Source of the DNA: Nitratireductor sp. XY-223
GTDB taxonomy: Bacteria; Pseudomonadota; Alphaproteobacteria; Rhizobiales; Rhizobiaceae
Direction: 5' to 3'
DNA length: 64,000 bases
Assembly: GCF_004959855.1 (NCBI RefSeq)
Contig: NZ_SPNT01000002.1
Location: 670,423 to 734,422, forward strand
Part shown: piece after piece, positions 34,019 to 43,870 of the stretch
Layout: each line of letters begins with the position of its first letter
How positions within the stretch are numbered: position 1 is the first letter of the stretch
Made by a program: the position numbers and the translations under genes
The notes under the pieces: generated by a model
The model's database searches: none
What the model saw: the letters and a program-made list of their open reading frames with translations, nothing else
Told to the model about the DNA's origin: nothing

Positions 34019-36588
34019 CCGGCACCTCGACCAATACGAACTCGAACGGGGCCGACCTGAAACTTGCCTGGCGGCTTGCCCTTCGGGAAATGCGCGGCGG
34101 CCTTTCCGGATTTTATATTTTTCTTGCCTGTATCGCGCTCGGAACAGCGGCGATTGCGGGTGTGAATTCCGTGTCCCGCTCGATCACCACGGCAATTACC
34201 GAAGAAGGCCAGGTGATCCTTGGCGCCGACATCCGCTTCGAATTGCAGAACCGGGCCGCCAGCGAGGACGAGCTTTCATTTCTCGACAGCCAGGGCGAGA
34301 TGACGCAGACGGTCGGCCTCAGGTCGATGACCCGTCTGCCTGACGGGTCGGACCAGACGCTGGTCGAGGCCAAGGCGGTCGATCCGCGCTACCCGCTATA
34401 CGGCTCCCTGCAAACGGAACCGTCCCTCGGTTTCGATGCGCTGTTCAGCGCAAAGGACGGCGTCTATGGCGTGGCGGTCGCCCCTCTGCTTCTGGACAGG
34501 CTCGGCGTGGCGCTGGGAGACAAAGTGCTCCTCGGCAACGCCGAGTTCGAAATCCGCGCCGTGATCGTCAGCGAACCGGATGCGCTTTCCGACGGATTCG
34601 GATTTGCGCCGCGCCTGATATTTTCGCGGGACGGCCTGGCCGCCTCCGGGCTGATCCAGGTCGGCAGCCTCGTCGAATATGCCTACAAGTTAAGGCTGCC
34701 GCCGGGCACCAGTGACGCAAACATCCAGCAATTGCGGACGGCTGCCGAAAGCGAATTTCCGGCGGCTGGCTGGTCGGTCCGCAGTCGCAGCAACGCGGCG
34801 CCGGCACTCAGCGCCAACATCGTGCGTTTCTCGCAGTTCCTGACACTTGTGGGCCTGACCGCGCTGATTGTCGGCGGGGTGGGGGTGGCCAACGCGGTGC
34901 GGGCCTATCTTGATTCGAAACGCAGTGTGATTGCGACGTTCAAGTGCCTCGGCGCTTCCGGCGGGTTCGTATTCGCCGTCTATCTGATCCAGATCATGAT
35001 CATCACGACCATCGGAATCGCGCTCGGCCTGGTGCTCGGCGCGCTCATGCCGATCCTGGCGGCGGTCGCGCTGGCGGAAGTGCTTCCGGTTTCATCGGAA
35101 TTGGCGCTTTATCCGGGTGCTCTGGCATTCGCCGCCGTCTTCGGATATCTGACGGCGCTTGCCTTTGCCATCCTGCCGCTCGGCCGGTCCCGCGACGTGC
35201 CGGCGACCGCGCTGTTCCGCGAGCAGGGGTTCGACGCCATTGGCCTGCCGCGCACCCGGTACCTCGTCAGCGCCGCGCTGATGGTCGCGGTTCTTGCCGC
35301 GATGGCGGTTTTCACCTCCTATGACCGTTTCATCGCTTCGATATTCATCGGGTCCATCGCATTTGCGTTCGTCATCCTGCGCCTTGTCTCGACGCTCATC
35401 GAGTATCTGGCTCGGCGCGCACCGGCAGTGAACTCGACGCCGCTCAGACTGGCCATCGGCAACATCCATCGTCCCGGATCGCTGACGCCTTCAGTGGTTC
35501 TGTCGCTGGGACTGGGCCTGGCGCTGCTGGTGACGCTGGCGCTGATCGACGGCAACCTGCGGCGCGAAATCAGCGGCAGTCTGCCGGAGCGGGCACCGAA
35601 CTTCTTTTTCGTCGACGTGCAGAGCAGTGAAATCGATGCGTTTACGGACCTCATTCGGGAGCAATCGCCGAACGGAAAGATCGTCAGCGTTCCCATGCTG
35701 CGCGGCCGGATCACCGAATTCAACGGTGTCGACGTCCGCGAGATCGAGGTGCCGCCGTCCGGCCAGTGGGTGTTGCGCGGCGACCGCGGCGTCACCTACA
35801 CCAAGAACCAGCCCGAAAACTCGCAGCTGACCGAGGGCGAATGGTGGCCCAGCGACTATACCGGCGAGCCGCTGGTATCGTTCTCCGACGAAGAGGCCAG
35901 GGAACTCGGCCTGAAACTCGGAGACCTTGTGACCGTCAACGTGCTCGGCCGCAATGTGACGGCCCGCATCGCAAGCTTCCGCGAGGTGGAGTGGGAATCC
36001 ATGTCGATCAACTTCGTTATGGTGTTCTCGCCCAACACATTTGCCGGCGCACCGCACGCGTGGCTTGCGACGCTCAGCGATCCCGACGCGGATCCCGCCG
36101 CAGAGGGCGAAGTGTTGCGGGCGGTGACCAACGCATTTCCGACGGTGACGAGCGTGCGCGTCAAGGATGCCATCGATCTCGTCAACCGCATCGTCGGCCA
36201 GCTTGCGACCGCCATTCGCGCCGCGGCGGCGGTGGCGCTGGTGGCCTCGGTTCTTGTGCTTGCAGGTGCGCTGGCGGCCGGGAACCGCGCGCGGGCGCAC
36301 GACGCGGTGGTGCTCAAGACGCTCGGTGCGACGCGCCGGACCCTGATACGCGCCTTTTCCTACGAATACATGATCCTCGGCTTTGCCACGGCGGTCTTCG
36401 CGCTGTTCGCAGGCGGCGTTGCCGCCTGGTTTGTCGTGTCGCGCATCATGACGCTTCCGTCACATTTCCTGCCGGATATTGCCGTTATGACCGTCATAGC
36501 AGCACTGGTGTTCACGGTCGGCGTCGGCCTGGCGGGTACCTGGCGGGTGCTCGGCCAAAAAGCGGCACCGATCCTGCGGAACCTTTAG
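34015..36588 (+). CDS. ybbP: ABC transporter permease, YbbP-like (FtsX/MacB type)
   Basis: An 857-residue permease with a YbbP-like plan: one N-terminal helix (about 26-46), a large periplasmic domain, then helices around 265-460 including two FtsX-domain blocks, a second periplasmic domain (about 515-715) and three C-terminal helices (about 735-850). The segment V-G-G-V-G-V-A-N-A-V-R-A-Y and the L-K-T-L-G-A-T-R-R-T coupling helix are FtsX-domain landmarks. Type VII ABC permeases transmit mechanical signals or move lipids or lipoproteins rather than import. The GTG start overlaps the ybbA stop. Confidence 0.9.
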   Translation: MTGTSTNTNSNGADLKLAWRLALREMRGGLSGFYIFLACIALGTAAIAGVNSVSRSITTAITEEGQVILGADIRFELQNRAASEDELSFLDSQGEMTQTVGLRSMTRLPDGSDQTLVEAKAVDPRYPLYGSLQTEPSLGFDALFSAKDGVYGVAVAPLLLDRLGVALGDKVLLGNAEFEIRAVIVSEPDALSDGFGFAPRLIFSRDGLAASGLIQVGSLVEYAYKLRLPPGTSDANIQQLRTAAESEFPAAGWSVRSRSNAAPALSANIVRFSQFLTLVGLTALIVGGVGVANAVRAYLDSKRSVIATFKCLGASGGFVFAVYLIQIMIITTIGIALGLVLGALMPILAAVALAEVLPVSSELALYPGALAFAAVFGYLTALAFAILPLGRSRDVPATALFREQGFDAIGLPRTRYLVSAALMVAVLAAMAVFTSYDRFIASIFIGSIAFAFVILRLVSTLIEYLARRAPAVNSTPLRLAIGNIHRPGSLTPSVVLSLGLGLALLVTLALIDGNLRREISGSLPERAPNFFFVDVQSSEIDAFTDLIREQSPNGKIVSVPMLRGRITEFNGVDVREIEVPPSGQWVLRGDRGVTYTKNQPENSQLTEGEWWPSDYTGEPLVSFSDEEARELGLKLGDLVTVNVLGRNVTARIASFREVEWESMSINFVMVFSPNTFAGAPHAWLATLSDPDADPAAEGEVLRAVTNAFPTVTSVRVKDAIDLVNRIVGQLATAIRAAAAVALVASVLVLAGALAAGNRARAHDAVVLKTLGATRRTLIRAFSYEYMILGFATAVFALFAGGVAAWFVVSRIMTLPSHFLPDIAVMTVIAALVFTVGVGLAGTWRVLGQKAAPILRNL

Positions 36589-36765
36589 GTGAAGCGCATC
36601 GCCGGCGTGTTAACGCAACGTTGTTTTTACGACGAAAGAGCTAGAAATTCGTGCTTTCGGGTCTTGTCGTGGCCCGATTGATTCATCATATTCAGGTCAA
36701 CTGTGCCCGTTTCGGCGAGAATCGGGTACGATTTCGCACGAAACGAGGCTATTTGAGAGGTAAAT

Positions 36766-37500
36766 ATGGCAGATCTTCGTGATTACCAGGCACGCGGCCA
36801 GCAGGTTGGCACGCAGGCCGGTGCTGCGATTGATGAGGGCCTGCGGTCCTACATGCTGCGGGTTTACAACCTGATGGCGATGGGCCTGGCGATTACCGGT
36901 GTGGCCGCTTACGGAACGTATGTGATGGCCGCCAGTAACCAGGCCTTTGCCCAGATCCTGTATGCAAGCCCGCTGCGCTGGGTCGTCATGCTTGCGCCGC
37001 TGGCGCTGGTGTTTTTCCTCAGCTTCCGCATCAACAAGATGAGCGTCAGTGCAGCACAGACGACATTCTGGGTCTATTCGGCCCTGATGGGACTTTCGCT
37101 GTCTTCGATCTTCCTGGTCTTTACCGGCCAGAGCGTCGTACAGGTGTTCTTCATCACCGCCGCGTCTTTCGGCGCGTTGTCGCTCTGGGGTTATACGACC
37201 AAGCGCGATCTTTCGGGCATGGGCTCGTTCCTGTTCATGGGCCTGATCGGCATCATCATCGCCATGATCGTCAACATCTTCCTGGCGTCGTCGGCGCTGC
37301 AGTTCGCGATCTCCGCGATCGGCGTGCTGGTGTTTGCGGGCCTGACGGCCTACGACACCCAGCAGATCAAGGAAATGTACTATGAAGGCGACGGTTCCGA
37401 GGTTGCCGGCCGCAAGGCCATCATGGGCGCCCTTCGGCTGTATCTGGACTTCATCAACCTGTTCCTGTTCCTGCTCCAGTTCCTGGGCAACCGCGAATAG
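36766..37500 (+). CDS. Bax inhibitor-1/YccA family protein
   Basis: A 244-residue BI-1 (TMBIM) family membrane protein with seven hydrophobic helices and the family features R-V-Y-N-L-M-A-M-G-L, F-G-A-L-S-L-W-G-Y-T-T-K-R-D-L and A-Y-D-T-Q-Q-I-K in the final helices. The conserved acidic residue in that last stretch is part of the Ca2+/H+-sensing pair in bacterial BsYetJ. It is monocistronic and closed by a strong terminator 22 bases downstream. The 177 bases upstream hold no gene that I can see. Confidence 0.94.
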   Translation: MADLRDYQARGQQVGTQAGAAIDEGLRSYMLRVYNLMAMGLAITGVAAYGTYVMAASNQAFAQILYASPLRWVVMLAPLALVFFLSFRINKMSVSAAQTTFWVYSALMGLSLSSIFLVFTGQSVVQVFFITAASFGALSLWGYTTKRDLSGMGSFLFMGLIGIIIAMIVNIFLASSALQFAISAIGVLVFAGLTAYDTQQIKEMYYEGDGSEVAGRKAIMGALRLYLDFINLFLFLLQFLGNRE

Positions 37501-37521
37501 GCACAGTTACAAGACGAGATG

Positions 37522-37549
37522 AAAAGGCGGCCCACGGGCCGCCTTTTTT
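37522..37549 (+). terminator. Strong Rho-independent terminator after the BI-1 gene
   Basis: Stem AAAAGGCGGCC (37522-37532) pairs with GGCCGCCTTTT (37537-37547) around a four-base loop, with the T-run extending to 37549. Located 22 bases after the BI-1 stop and before the PAT gene. The A-run makes it potentially bidirectional. Confidence 0.9.
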
Positions 37550-37585
37550 GTTGAATTCGGCGCCCGGCCGATTCATAGGATTCGA

Positions 37586-38134
37586 ATGACCTACACGCTG
37601 CGCGATGCCGAACCCTCCGATCTGGAGGCGATTACCGAGATCTACCGCGAGTCGGTGGAAAACGGCGTTGCCTCGTACGAGCTCAACCCGCCGGACCTTG
37701 CGGAAATGACCCGTCGCTTCACGGCCCTCAAGGATCAGGGCTATCCCTATATCATTGCCGAAGAGGACAACGCCTTGCTCGGCTACGCCTATGCGGGCGC
37801 ATACCGGACACGGCCGGCCTATCGCTGGACGGTGGAGGATTCGATCTATTTGCCGGAGGCTTCACGCGGGCGCGGCATCGGCCGGGCGCTTCTCGGCGAA
37901 CTTATCGAGCGCTGCACCGGGCTCGGTTTCCGTCGGATGATCGGAATAATCGGCGGCGGGCACCCGGCTTCAGTGGCGCTGCACAAGGCGCTCGGATTCG
38001 AGCATGCCGGGACCCTGCATGCCACCGGCTTCAAACACGGCCGCTGGCTCGACACCGTCATCATGCAGCTTGCGCTCGGTGACGGGCAGGAGACGGACCC
38101 GGACGCATCGCGCTACCCGGGCACACTTTTCTAG
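37586..38134 (+). CDS. GNAT acetyltransferase, phosphinothricin acetyltransferase-like
   Basis: A 182-residue GNAT of the PAT/Bar group: R-D-A-E-P-S-D at the N-terminus, I-Y-R-E-S-V-E-N-G-V-A-S-Y-E, Y-A-Y-A-G-A-Y-R-T-R-P-A-Y-R-W-T-V-E-D-S, and the acetyl-CoA loop R-G-R-G-I-G-R-A-L. Homologues N-acetylate phosphinothricin, methionine sulfone or related amino acids; the natural substrate is unknown. Its stop is three bases from that of the convergent DUF2794 gene. Confidence 0.9.
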   Translation: MTYTLRDAEPSDLEAITEIYRESVENGVASYELNPPDLAEMTRRFTALKDQGYPYIIAEEDNALLGYAYAGAYRTRPAYRWTVEDSIYLPEASRGRGIGRALLGELIERCTGLGFRRMIGIIGGGHPASVALHKALGFEHAGTLHATGFKHGRWLDTVIMQLALGDGQETDPDASRYPGTLF

Positions 38135-38137
38135 CGG

Positions 38138-38521
38138 CTAACCCCGCACCAGTTTCGGCGACTTGTCGAACACTTTCAGCACCTGCGCGACGTCATGACC
38201 GCGCTTGACGATCAGGCCGCTGGCGGCGATCACCGAAAAGGCACCCTGCTTGCGGGCAAGCTTGGGATCCTTCTCGATGCGGAACATCGGCACCTCGCTG
38301 GCACGCCTGAATACCGAGAAGACAGCCTTGTCCTTCAGGTGATCCAGGGCGTAATCACGCCATTCCCCCTCCGCCACCATGCGCGAATAAAGGCGCAAAA
38401 TGGCGTCGAGCTCTCGGCGCTGAAATGTTATGGGAAGCTGCTCTTTGTTTCTTCGGAACTCTTTAAGATCGACCAGAACAGACGCTGACACACTCTCTGG
38501 CTCTCCCGGATTTCCATCCAT
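38138..38521 (-). CDS. DUF2794 family protein
   Basis: A 127-residue soluble protein typical of Hyphomicrobiales and relatives. Landmarks are F-x-R-x-E-L-x-x-I-L-x-L-Y-S, the W-R-D-Y-A-L-D-H segment, F-S-V-F-R-R-A-S-E-V-P-M-F and the terminal V-F-D-K-S-P-K-L-V. Function is unknown. It is a small, conserved, monocistronic gene, and useful mainly as a lineage marker. Confidence 0.88.
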   Translation of the reverse strand: MDGNPGEPESVSASVLVDLKEFRRNKEQLPITFQRRELDAILRLYSRMVAEGEWRDYALDHLKDKAVFSVFRRASEVPMFRIEKDPKLARKQGAFSVIAASGLIVKRGHDVAQVLKVFDKSPKLVRG

Positions 38522-38603
38522 GTTTGATCCTTTGTTTCCGCATTAACGGCAATGGTTCTGTGACAGAACGGTGTCAGTTTGCCAAATGCGGGAGGAATTG
38601 CAA

Positions 38604-38621
38604 GCCCGGGAACCCCCGGGC
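38604..38621. terminator. GC-rich hairpin, possible weak terminator
   Basis: GCCCGGG (38604-38610) pairs with CCCGGGC (38615-38621) around a four-base loop, 14 bases past the DUF1223 stop on the minus strand. There is no T-tract on either strand, so intrinsic termination is doubtful; it may only block RNA decay. Confidence 0.3.
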
Positions 38622-38634
38622 CCGCAATGCGGGA

Positions 38635-39396
38635 TCAGGAGCTGCCGCCGTCCATGATCACGCCCGCGCCGATGATGGCGCCGGGCACGCCCTTGGATTT
38701 CATGGTCTGGAGCAAAATGGCGCAGCCGTCGTAACCGTCGCCGCTGATGACGGAGACCGGAAGATCGAGCTCCACGGCCTCGCCTTCCCACATGGCGACC
38801 GTCTGGATGTCGCGCACCGAATTCCAGTAGGTAAGGTTCCTGCCGCGGTTCTCGCCGCGCCGGATGTCAATGGTGTTCTCGCGGTCGAAATAGACGAGGA
38901 TCACATTGGCCTTGCCCTGTCCGGCGCCGATGTTGATCTTCATCTTGTCGCCGTCGAGGCTTGCCTCGATCGGCACGCTCAGTCCGCGACCGCCGCCCGC
39001 GAAGGCGTCCACCTTGCGGTTGATTCCGCGCTTGTCGGCGCCGTTCAGGTGATCGCGGCCATTGACCACGACCTGCGGCGTGTAGACGCTTTTGCGCCCG
39101 AGTGACCTTGCATAGTCATACTGGCGGTCGGTGCTCTGCTTGGAGCTGAGCGTGTCTTCCCATCCGAGATAGTTCCAGTAGTCCACGTGATAGCTGAGCG
39201 CGACCACATTGCCCTGGCCGACAAGTTCGCCGAGAACCGCATCGGCCGGCGGACACGAGGAACATCCCTGGCTGGTGAACAGCTCGACAACGCCCACCGG
39301 CGCCTTGTCTCCGGCTGTCGCGAGTGTCGCGGGCAACGCGGTCAGCGCACCGATTGCGATTGCCAGTTTTGCGAATTTCATAAGGGTCTTTGCCAT
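38635..39396 (-). CDS. DUF1223 secreted thioredoxin-like protein
   Basis: A 253-residue exported DUF1223 protein. A signal peptide spans about residues 1-28 (L-A-I-A-I-G-A-L-T-A core). The first beta-alpha unit reads V-E-L-F-T-S-Q-G-C-S-S-C-P-P-A-D, with a redox-type C-x-x-C at Cys45 and Cys48, followed by H-V-D-Y-W-N-Y-L-G-W and Y-T-P-Q-V-V-V-N-G, which carries the cis-Pro of the thioredoxin fold. A periplasmic redox role is inferred; no partner is known. Start M-A-K-T-L at 39396 is used; M-K-F-A-K five codons later is also possible. Confidence 0.88.
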   Translation of the reverse strand: MAKTLMKFAKLAIAIGALTALPATLATAGDKAPVGVVELFTSQGCSSCPPADAVLGELVGQGNVVALSYHVDYWNYLGWEDTLSSKQSTDRQYDYARSLGRKSVYTPQVVVNGRDHLNGADKRGINRKVDAFAGGGRGLSVPIEASLDGDKMKINIGAGQGKANVILVYFDRENTIDIRRGENRGRNLTYWNSVRDIQTVAMWEGEAVELDLPVSVISGDGYDGCAILLQTMKSKGVPGAIIGAGVIMDGGSS

Positions 39397-39661
39397 GTCA
39401 TTGCCTGCTTGCCGAACGCAACGCATATCCCCCCGGGGCACGTCGCGCAACGCCGGGTCAACGCCGCACAATGTACCGTTATCCCAGCAATCTTGTACCT
39501 GTGCAGATGTTCAAGATAAAGTCACGTTCCGGTGAAAGTATCGCTACCGGCGATCCTTCTGCCGGCCCGCGCGCCGGCGAATTGTCAACGCGGTCATTGA
39601 CCTGCGGTTTCGATATGGTCAAATGCGCCAAAACAGCAGCGGCCTTCCTGGGGGACATTGC

Positions 39662-40777
39662 ATGCGTAAACTGATGATGCCGGGTCTGATGCTTGTCGCA
39701 CTGGCGGGCTGCGGCGAGGATGACAGCCGCACGGGTGCAATCGAGCCTGTCGTCAGGGGTCTGAAGACCTGCCTCGTCGAGGATGTCGAAGAAACCACGG
39801 TGCGGCACTATCCAAGTGTTCTGCAGCCGGCATCGACAACCACATTGTCCTTCGAGGTCAGCGGCCGGCTCATGCAGGTCAATCTGGCTGTCGGCCAGAG
39901 CGTCGGCGCCGGGGACGTGATTGCGGAGATCGATCCGACATCACTGGAACTGCAGGTTGCCAATGCGCGGGCAGCGGTTCAACAGGCTGAATCGACCGCC
40001 CGCAACGCCGAGGAGGACTTCCAGCGCAAGTCGCAGCTCGTGGAGCGGGGTGTGGTGACCCAAGCCGACGCGAACCAGTCGCGAACGGATATGGAGACCA
40101 GCCAGGCGCAACTCGTTCAGGCGCGCAAGCAGCTCGAGACCGCCGAGGAGGACCTGGGAAAGGCGGTCCTCAGGGCGCCCTTCGACGGTATCGTCAGCTC
40201 GGTGGACGTCGAATCGTTCACCAACGTGACCGCCGGTTCGCCGGTTGCGACCATCTACGCCGACGACTCGTTCGAATCCTCTTTCACGGTCAGCTTCGAC
40301 ATCGTCAACCAGCTTGCCGTCGGCAAGCAGGCCGTCATCCGCCTCGCGGACGATCCCTCGATCATCCTGCCGGGCCATGTCAGCGAACTCGGCTCCCGCG
40401 CCGACAGCGTCTCGGCCTTCCCGGTCGTCGTCTCGCTCGACGAAACCAACGCGCTCCTGAAGGCCGGCATGGCTGTCGAAATCACGCTGGAATTCGCGGT
40501 GCCGCGCGGCGCCGGCTACACATTGCCGCTGACCGTCATGCCGATGCAGGGAAATTTCGAAGTGCCCGACGATCCGCAGCAACCGGGCTCGCTGGAGCTT
40601 TTCGTCTATGACGAGGCGAGCGGCACGGTGAAGCTGCGCGAGGTGCTCGTCGGCGGTCTGCGCGACAACCAGCTCATCGTCGTCGACGGCCTGCAGCCGG
40701 GCGAACTCGTCGCCTGCGCCGGCGTGTCGTTCCTGCGGGACGGCATGGAGGTCAAGCCGCTGACCGAAGAAACCTAG
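39662..40777 (+). CDS. RND efflux periplasmic adaptor (HlyD/AcrA family) lipoprotein
   Basis: A 371-residue membrane-fusion protein. The ATG at 39662 gives a lipoprotein signal with lipobox L-A-G-C, so Cys17 is probably lipidated. A barrel-sandwich half-domain is followed by a coiled-coil hairpin (about 105-160; A-N-A-R-A-A-V-Q-Q-A-E-S), the second lipoyl half (L-R-A-P-F-D-G-I-V) and beta-barrel domains. It links the downstream RND pump to an outer-membrane channel. The pump gene starts ten bases later. No outer-membrane factor (TolC-type) gene is adjacent. Confidence 0.94.
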   Translation: MRKLMMPGLMLVALAGCGEDDSRTGAIEPVVRGLKTCLVEDVEETTVRHYPSVLQPASTTTLSFEVSGRLMQVNLAVGQSVGAGDVIAEIDPTSLELQVANARAAVQQAESTARNAEEDFQRKSQLVERGVVTQADANQSRTDMETSQAQLVQARKQLETAEEDLGKAVLRAPFDGIVSSVDVESFTNVTAGSPVATIYADDSFESSFTVSFDIVNQLAVGKQAVIRLADDPSIILPGHVSELGSRADSVSAFPVVVSLDETNALLKAGMAVEITLEFAVPRGAGYTLPLTVMPMQGNFEVPDDPQQPGSLELFVYDEASGTVKLREVLVGGLRDNQLIVVDGLQPGELVACAGVSFLRDGMEVKPLTEET

Positions 40778-40787
40778 GGGTCGGAAA

Positions 40788-43700
40788 ATGGAATTTCTGA
40801 CCCGCTTCGGCATTTCCAAGTCACGCCTGACGCTGCTGGTTATGATCGCGCTCGTCCTGCAGGGGCTGTTGTCCTACGGCACCATGCCGAAGCGCGAGAA
40901 CCCGGCGATCACCATCCGCAGCGCTCAGATCAGCGCCCAGTTCCCGGGCATGTCGCCGGAGCGCATGGAGAACCTGATCGTCAAGCCGATCGAGCGCAAG
41001 GCGCGGGAGATCGGCGAGGTCGAGGACATCAATGCGCTGATCTCGACGGGCAGCACGCTGGTCACGGTTTCGATTTACGATCACGTGCCGAAAGCTGAGC
41101 TCAACACGGTCTTCGAGGACATCCGCAACAAGATGGACGATTTGAAGCCGAGCCTGCCGGACGGCACCGAGGGACCGTTCGTCAACACCGATTACGGCGA
41201 CGTCGCCATCGCCACGATCGCCGTGACCGGCGAGGGCTTCAGCAACGCGGAACTGCGCGATTCGGCCGATGACCTGCGCGAATATCTCTACGAGATCGAC
41301 GGCATATCGAAGGTATCGCTCTTCGGCGTCCAGGAGGAGCGCATCTGGCTGGAAATCGACAGCCGCAAACTTGCGGCGGTCGGCATCCAGCTCAACCAGG
41401 TGATCAGCGACCTGCAGGCGCAGAACGTTATCCTGCCTGCCGGCGAGATCGACGCCGACGGCGTCAATCTCATCCTCGAGGCGAATGGCGACCTGCGCTC
41501 GGTCGAGGAAATCGAGGACGTGCTGACCAAGGTCCAGGGGCTGTCCGGATTCATCCGCCTCAAGGACCTGATGAACGTGCGGCGCGGCTATCAGGATCCG
41601 GTCAACAAGCCGGTCTATTTCAACCGCCAGCAGGCGGTCATCGTCAGTGTCGAAATGACCGACACCGAAGATATCCAGAAGATCGGCGCGGCCCTGCAGG
41701 AAGCGGTCGGCCAGTTCGAGCTGACGCAGCCGATCGGCATCACCTACAATTTCTCCACCTTCCAGGAGACCAACGTCACCACCTCGATCAACAGCGCGCT
41801 GACGAACGTGGCGCAGACCTTCGCGGTGGTGCTCGTCGTGATGATGATCTTCCTCGGATTCCGCGGCGCGCTGATCATCGCCTGCATCGTGCCGTTCACC
41901 GTGACCTTCGCGCTGATCGGCATGAACCTGATGGAAATCGACCTGCAGCAGATTTCCATCGCCGCGGTGATCATCTCGCTCGGCCTTCTTGTCGACAACG
42001 GGCTTGTCGTCGTCGAGGACATCGAGGGGCGCATCAAGCGCGGCCTGTCTCCGGAAGAGGCGGCGCTCGGCGCCGGCCGGCAGTTCTTCATTCCATTGGC
42101 CGTGGCGTCGATCACCACCGTTTCGGCGTTCATTCCGATGCTGACGCTCGAGGGAACCGAGGGCGAATTCGCGTTCTCGCTCGGCGCGGTCGTCGGCATC
42201 ATGCTTGCCGGCTCCTGGTTCACGGCGCTCTACATACTGCCGACCCTGTGCGTGTGGTTTGCGCGCCGCAAGGCGGCGGGCGACAAGGACCCGCAGCCCA
42301 ATGTCGTCGTGCGCACCTATGGCGCGATCATCGGAAAAACGCTCGCATTCGGGCCGATTATCATCATTGCCTGCTATGCCGCCGTCTTCGGCGCCGTCAG
42401 CCTTTTCTCCAGCCTCAAGAACGAGATGTTCCCGCTGTCGGAGCGCGCCGAATACATGATCTATCTGAACATGCCGAAGGGCACGGCGATCTCGGCGACG
42501 CGCGCCGAGGCGCTGGCGGTCGAGGAGTGGCTTCTCGACAAGGAGGCCAATCCCGAGGTAGTCAACACGACGGTGTTCGTCGGCGACGGCGGTCCGCGCT
42601 TTTACCTGGCGCTGAACCCGGCCGATACCGACCCGTCCGCGGCGTTCATCCTGGTCAACACGCAGAACTTCGAAGGGGCCGTCACGGCGGCGGACCGGGC
42701 CTGGCGGTACCTGGTGGAAAACCACCCCTCGGGACGCTTCAAGGTCAAGCGGCTGTCGATGGGCGGCGGCGAATCCGGCATTGTCGAGATCAAGATCTCG
42801 GGACCGGGCGCCGAGCGGCTGCTAATGCTTGCCGACGAGGTGGAGGTCGCTTTCGACGCGGTGCCGGGCATCTCCCAGAACGAAAACGACTGGGGCAACA
42901 AGACGCTCAAGATCGTCATCGACGTCGACCAGAGCAAGGCGCGCGAGCTGGGCGTGTCCTCGCAGGAAATCTCCGATCTGATGGACACGTTCTATTCGGG
43001 CACCAACGTGTCGACCTACCGGGAAGGCGACCAGTCGATCCCCATCGCCGTGCGCGCCGAGGAACGTTTCAGGAGCAGCCTTGAGGAACTCGCGGGTCTC
43101 GCCATACCGGCGGAGGGCCAGCTGATTTCGCTCGACCAGGTGGCCACCTTCGATCCGCAGCTCGAGTTCTCGCAGATGCGGCGGGAGAACCAGGTCCGGC
43201 TGATCAAGATATCCGGCAAGAGCGAAACGCTCGCCGCGAATCGCGTCCTTGACCTGATCAGGCCGACGCTCAACCAGCTCAATCTGGACGGCGGCTACAA
43301 GCTGGAGATCGCCGGCGAGACGGAAAACAGCGCGGAGGTCAACGAAAAGCTCAGCGCCGGCATGCCGCTCGCGCTGATGGTCATGCTGGTGGCGCTGATG
43401 TTCCAGTTCAACTCCATCCGGCGGGTGCTGCTGACGTTCATGACCGTGCCGCTGATCATCATCGGCGCGCCGCTGGCGCTACTTGCAACCGGACGGCCGT
43501 TGTCCTTCTTTGCCATACTGGGCCTCATCTCGCTGGCCGGCATCATCATCAACAACGCGATCGTGCTGATCGACCAGATCGATATCGAGCGCGAGACGAT
43601 GGCGCTCAAGGAGGCGATCATCGAGGCGGCCAAGAAGCGGGTGACGCCGATCCTCCTGACATCGCTGACAACGATATTCGGCCTGATGCCGATGGCGATC

Positions 43701-43862
43701 AACGGCGGGGCGCTGTTCGAGCCGATGGCGACGCTGATGATCGGCGGCCTGGCGATCGCGTCGGTGCTCAGCCTGTTCTTCGTGCCGGGAGCCTATTTCA
43801 TGTTGTTCGGCGGCTTGTGGCGGCGCAGCAAGACGCCCGAGGCCGTGCCGGATTCAGCCTGA
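40788..43862 (+). CDS. RND efflux transporter permease
   Basis: A 1024-residue RND pump with 12 predicted helices in two repeats and two large periplasmic loops. It starts F-G-I-S-K-S-R-L-T-L and has P-K-R-E-N-P in loop 1 and G-L-I-S-L-A-G-I-I-I-N-N-A-I-V-L in helix 10. The helix 4 proton-relay stretch reads G-L-L-V-D-N-G-L-V-V-V-E-D, with a single Asp where AcrB has the pair Asp407-Asp408. This D-N form is seen in other RND subfamilies. Substrate is unknown. It is co-transcribed with the adaptor and convergent with an AraC regulator. Confidence 0.95.
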   Translation: MEFLTRFGISKSRLTLLVMIALVLQGLLSYGTMPKRENPAITIRSAQISAQFPGMSPERMENLIVKPIERKAREIGEVEDINALISTGSTLVTVSIYDHVPKAELNTVFEDIRNKMDDLKPSLPDGTEGPFVNTDYGDVAIATIAVTGEGFSNAELRDSADDLREYLYEIDGISKVSLFGVQEERIWLEIDSRKLAAVGIQLNQVISDLQAQNVILPAGEIDADGVNLILEANGDLRSVEEIEDVLTKVQGLSGFIRLKDLMNVRRGYQDPVNKPVYFNRQQAVIVSVEMTDTEDIQKIGAALQEAVGQFELTQPIGITYNFSTFQETNVTTSINSALTNVAQTFAVVLVVMMIFLGFRGALIIACIVPFTVTFALIGMNLMEIDLQQISIAAVIISLGLLVDNGLVVVEDIEGRIKRGLSPEEAALGAGRQFFIPLAVASITTVSAFIPMLTLEGTEGEFAFSLGAVVGIMLAGSWFTALYILPTLCVWFARRKAAGDKDPQPNVVVRTYGAIIGKTLAFGPIIIIACYAAVFGAVSLFSSLKNEMFPLSERAEYMIYLNMPKGTAISATRAEALAVEEWLLDKEANPEVVNTTVFVGDGGPRFYLALNPADTDPSAAFILVNTQNFEGAVTAADRAWRYLVENHPSGRFKVKRLSMGGGESGIVEIKISGPGAERLLMLADEVEVAFDAVPGISQNENDWGNKTLKIVIDVDQSKARELGVSSQEISDLMDTFYSGTNVSTYREGDQSIPIAVRAEERFRSSLEELAGLAIPAEGQLISLDQVATFDPQLEFSQMRRENQVRLIKISGKSETLAANRVLDLIRPTLNQLNLDGGYKLEIAGETENSAEVNEKLSAGMPLALMVMLVALMFQFNSIRRVLLTFMTVPLIIIGAPLALLATGRPLSFFAILGLISLAGIIINNAIVLIDQIDIERETMALKEAIIEAAKKRVTPILLTSLTTIFGLMPMAINGGALFEPMATLMIGGLAIASVLSLFFVPGAYFMLFGGLWRRSKTPEAVPDSA

Positions 43863-43870
43863 AGCGCGGA

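Noticed and set aside
40821..42725. Open frame of 634 codons antisense to the RND pump
   Set aside because: Low-complexity His/Arg/Asp-rich translation typical of an antisense frame of a membrane-protein gene.
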